In this document: piece by piece, positions 60,530-64,000 of the stretch | Layout of the letters: every line of letters starts with the position of its first letter | How positions within the stretch are numbered: the first letter of the stretch is position 1 | Source: Vitis vinifera | Lineage: Eukaryota > Streptophyta > Magnoliopsida > Vitales > Vitaceae | Length of the DNA: 64,000 bases | Assembly (NCBI RefSeq): GCF_030704535.1 | Contig: NC_081809.1 | Span: 885,501-949,500 of the forward strand | Reading direction: 5' to 3' | Position numbers and translations under genes: made by a program | Notes under the pieces: model-generated | Database searches by the model: none | Seen by the model: only the letters and a program-made list of their open reading frames with translations | Told to the model about the DNA's origin: nothing

Positions 60530-63500
60530 TTAATACCAAAATGAAGATCGATGTGGTTCCATCATATTGTTATTGTTAGATGAAGGGAGCCCATCTTGTT
60601 GAAGACAATATTCATACCAGGACATGGAGTTTCGATAGTATTGATTGTATGTACGAACATGCCATGCATAAATTTCTTGAGTCCTACCAACAACTTGTCC
60701 ATGGATAGGAAATCCAGGGTTTTCCCATGTGCTCGTTTGAAATCCTTGTTGTTGCAGCTGATGTGGAAGGTAGTATGGCATTTGTGTGGAAGAAGGATAG
60801 TTATACCTTTCATACTCTTCATCAGTGGAACTTGAAAGATTTTGAGGAGGCTGACCATAACTCATTGCATAAGGGGCATAAATGTTGGCTTCGTTTGATG
60901 AATCACTGAATTGAGTCTCTACACTCATCGACTCAAAACTGGCCGACAATGAGTCCTCGTTGTATGGCATCATCCTTCGTTGTCTTCCTCTATATGGCTT
61001 TCCAATGGCTCCAACACCTGGACCGGCTCTTCTAGAGCCGTGGTCTTCATCTTGAGTACAATGTGTGAAATCATCTTCACAAGTAAATGCCAATGGTTGT
61101 CCACTTTGTTGTTGTTGTCTAACATCCCCTTCATCATTTCCAGGGTCGCTACCATCATTGGTCCCCTCTCCTCTTGAACCATCATAACCGGAAGCGGAAG
61201 TACCAGTAGCACTAGGTCTACTACTATGTTCAACACTCGTGGAGTCAAAAGAAGGTCGAGAAGTGACTGCCGGCTGAGAAATTCCTTGTTGAAATGAATC
61301 TCTCGTGTCTTGGCTGAAACTATCAGTATGAACTTCTTCGGATAACACTCGATCAACATCAACACCTGCTTCTCGGACATGTGCGGCAATTCGTGGGTCG
61401 GGATTTCCATCTTCATCATCTAGATGAAGAGGTCTAACCCATTGAAACAATTGGTTATCTTCTTCTTCACCAACCTCAGTTGCAATGTCAAGTAAATCGA
61501 GGTAATCTTTCTCTGCAACTTTGTCTTGTTCTGCTTCCATGTCACGTATCTTTAGTTTCATGTTATAATAACAGAAAACTAATTGTTGGAGCATCGGGTA
61601 AGCAAGCCGATTTCTTTGTTTTGTATGAATTAAGGCAAACGTGCTCCAATTTTTCTCACAAGCTGAAGATGATGCAGTTTGCGATAAAACCTTGATGGCC
61701 AACCTTCTTAATGTAGGAGCGTGATGTCCATACATGAACCACCATTCAGCTACAACCAAATAAATGATATCAATACTTATATTGGAAAGTTACAATAATA
61801 TGCTAATGAAATGAATTATTATTTCACAAATAATACTCACCGGGAACCATTTCTGACCTCGAAGCAATCGCTGCTCGATCACCGAATCCTCTTTTTGCAT
61901 CTCGGAATAGTATAATCTACATATTAAATAATTGAAAGTGAAAAAGTTGAGTAAATGAAATTCAATTATTTAATTTATATTATAACTCTAATAATTTACC
62001 TCATTTCCAAATTGACTAAGACCTTCTGATGTAGGATCTAATTTCGCAAAGACTTCATGAACAACTTGAAGTAGATCAGGATCAGTACCAACTCCACGTT
62101 TATATTGAAATCTTGGATTAAGAAAGAATGCTACAATAGTAAAGTAGAAATGTAAAATTAGAATGTTATGAAAGAAACATATTAAATACCAATAAATTTC
62201 AAAGATGAATAATACTTACCTGCTGCATGAAGAGGATGTTTAAGAGTTCTATCCCAACGATCTGCAATTATTTCTAACACCCATTCTTTAGCATTAAGTC
62301 GAATGAGGTTCTCTTTCATAACTCGAATCAATTCGTACACAAATGGCATTGTAGGAACAACTTCTGAATCGACAATGCGAAGAACTGTGTATAGCGCCTC
62401 ATATATTGACACTAACTTTCCCACTCTTTCCCAGTACGCATGGTCAAACATAAGTGATTCAACCTCTTTGCCGATTAATGTGCGACTTAAGTTGCGTTGT
62501 GCCCATTCATCACTGATAAACACTTTCTTCAAGTTTGCTTTCTTTTTCAAAAGACTGTCAAGGGCTATATAATTGGTTGCAAATCTTGTTGCTCCAGGAC
62601 GAACTATGTCTCCACCACACACCTTCCGCATCTGTGCAAGCAACCAACTATGGTTATAAATGAAGTTGGTTATCTTTCGAGCCTTTGTAATCAGATCTGC
62701 AACACTCGTCCTTTTACCGATGTCTTCGAACATTAAGTCGATGCAATGTGCTGCACACGGAGTCCAATAAAGATTGTATTTCTTCATTAACAACTTCCCC
62801 GCCTTCACGAATGCCGACCCATTATCTGTAACTATTTGGACCACATTTTGTTTGCCAACTTCCTTGATCACATCCTTCAACAAACCATATATGTATTTGT
62901 TGTCCTTTATATTATTTGATGCATCAACGGATTTGAGGAAGATTGTGCTACCTTTTGAATATACCATGAAATTAATTATGCTTAATTTCGTGGGCCCAGT
63001 CCATCCGTCAGACATAATCGTGCATCCATAAGTCTTCCACTTTTCTCTTTGAATATTGACATAAGCTTCCATGTCTTTGTACTCCATATCCAAATACTTG
63101 TGTTTGATTTCATAAGGAGACGGCGGTTCTATACCCATACCTACCATCCATATATAATTAAAACATATAAGAACATTTGTGTCAATCATACTATATAAAT
63201 AGTAATGATATTGTTCAAATAAATACAACTTTTAAAATTATAGTAATTACCTGCTTGTTGTGCACCAACAATCATGTTCTTGAAGTGGTGAGAGTCTGCT
63301 TTACTTGGCGGAACACTCTCATATATGAAGAACTTACTGATCAAACGTCCCATGGTTTCCTTGATGGCACCACCTTTGAAAAGATTTTTCACAGTTTTCT
63401 GTCTTGCTGCTGAAGATTTGTACAACGAGGGTGCATCAGGCAGTGATGCATCTGAATATCGAACACTTTGCGATTTTCGCATTTGCCTTGTTGTTGGATT

Positions 63501-64000
63501 GGTTGGATGTGAAGACTCGCCTATTATAATTATTAAAATTAAACATATATGTTAATTTAATATTATTGATAAAGTTGATAAGAAACAGTAATAATTCAAA
63601 TTAATATTATACCTGTTTTTCTTTTGCCTTTTATAAAATGTTCTTGTTGTTGTCGATTCCATTCAGCAGCTTTTGATGCTCGAACCGCCTCTCTATAAGC
63701 ATGTCGCTCATCAGGGTGCATGTCAGCCGGATACATATACACATCATCATCTCCATCATCATCATCATCACCACCACCACCACCACCATCACCACCACCA
63801 TCACCACCAAGGTTCTCCTCATCGTCCTCATCAATTAAATGCCTATGTCTTCTTCCCATTGTGTCTCGCAGTTCTGCTCGAATCTCTTCTATATCAACAG
63901 CTTTCTTCGCTTTTGCCTTATTTCTTTGCTCTATAAGTCGTCTTATTTCTTGTTTCACTTCTGGAGGCACGTTAGGACACTTTTTTGTATTTGAATTAGG
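60530..64000 (-). CDS. hAT-superfamily transposase, N-terminus beyond window
   Basis: Transposase of a hAT DNA element, or a domesticated relative. Coding exons on the minus strand: 63613-64000 (continues past the edge), 63251-63520, 62220-63140, 62000-62130, 61841-61916 and 60530-61749. All GT-AG borders and phases agree and no stop interrupts about 1001 visible residues. At the right edge the CPNVPPEV phrase suits the tail of a BED zinc finger, which would lie outside. Next come an Asp/Gly-rich run (63740-63807), the DUF659/hAT core (SDGWTGPTKLSIINF, VTDNGSAFVKAG, CAAHCIDLM, GATRFATN), and the hAT dimerisation region (LAIKVLSQTASSSACEKNWS, IHTKQRNRL). The last 300 or so residues are Ser/Gln/Tyr/Asn-rich and acidic, with no known fold, ending in EPHRSSFWY. 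The first Asp (SDGW) and second (VTDN) catalytic candidates are present. It appears intact. Confidence 0.9.
63740..63807. repeat. Coding trinucleotide run (Asp/Gly tract) in the hAT gene
   Basis: Alternating catcat and ccaccacc triplets on the plus strand encode, on the minus strand, a Gly-rich then Asp-rich tract. Such triplet runs change length easily, so this is a likely site of length polymorphism. Confidence 0.9.

Noticed and set aside
63673..63936. Plus-strand frame with a run of many histidines
   Set aside because: It is the antisense of the Asp/Gly coding triplet run in the hAT exon; the minus strand has the homology.
1..64000. tRNA, rRNA, CRISPR array, bacterial operon or viral insertion
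   Set aside because: No cloverleaf with A/B boxes, rRNA core or spaced repeat array was recognised by eye, and no viral coding signature was seen. A covariance-model scan would be needed to exclude small RNAs.

Overview
This is plant nuclear DNA, about two-thirds A+T, with intron-rich genes separated by transposon remnants. The gene set (AAE7-type peroxisomal ligase, chitinase-like CTL1/CTL2, CAMTA5-type factor, SAR1, cytosolic eL29, hAT and Mutator transposases) is that of a core eudicot. Several dispersed repeats look like families I associate with grapevine (Vitis), but that is recognition, not proof.

Layout. 1-3.3 kb: AT-rich sequence with a stray copy of the AAE7 upstream region (548-676). 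3.3-9.3 kb: a decayed Mutator-like element (MULE) with a plant mobile domain (PMD) reading frame behind it. 9.3-10.2 kb: a G-run dispersed repeat and AT-rich DNA. 10.2-11.8 kb: a truncated copy of the 3' end of the chitinase-like gene. 13.1-17.9 kb (-): AAE7/ACN1-type acetate-CoA ligase, 3 exons, 567 aa, C-terminal SKL. 20.3-22.6 kb (-): chitinase-like protein, 3 exons, 321 aa. 22.6-39.2 kb: gene-poor, with a 2.0 kb solo LTR, two copies of another LTR family, A-rich degenerate repeats and a spacerless palindrome of about 220-bp arms. 39.4-51.7 kb (+): CAMTA5-type factor, 13 coding exons, 934 aa, with a LINE fragment in intron 5. 53.7-55.6 kb (-): SAR1 GTPase, 193 aa. 58.0-58.3 kb (+): ribosomal protein eL29, 61 aa. 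60.1-64.0 kb (-): a hAT transposase gene running off the right edge, apparently intact, beside its own subterminal repeats.

Relations. The unrelated host genes form no pathway: peroxisomal acetate activation, cell-wall assembly, calcium/calmodulin transcription control, COPII budding and translation. The clearest local story is structural. An ancestral block with AAE7 upstream DNA followed by the chitinase-like gene was duplicated in direct orientation. The right unit kept working genes. The left unit holds only a promoter fragment and the last quarter of the chitinase-like coding sequence, with about 9 kb of MULE and repeat DNA between them.

I found no tRNA, rRNA, CRISPR or bacterial-type system, and no convincing wholly new system. 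The best candidates for a second look are the palindrome at 35.3 kb, the MULE-PMD composite, the duplicated AAE7/chitinase-like block and the full-length hAT gene with its long low-complexity tail.
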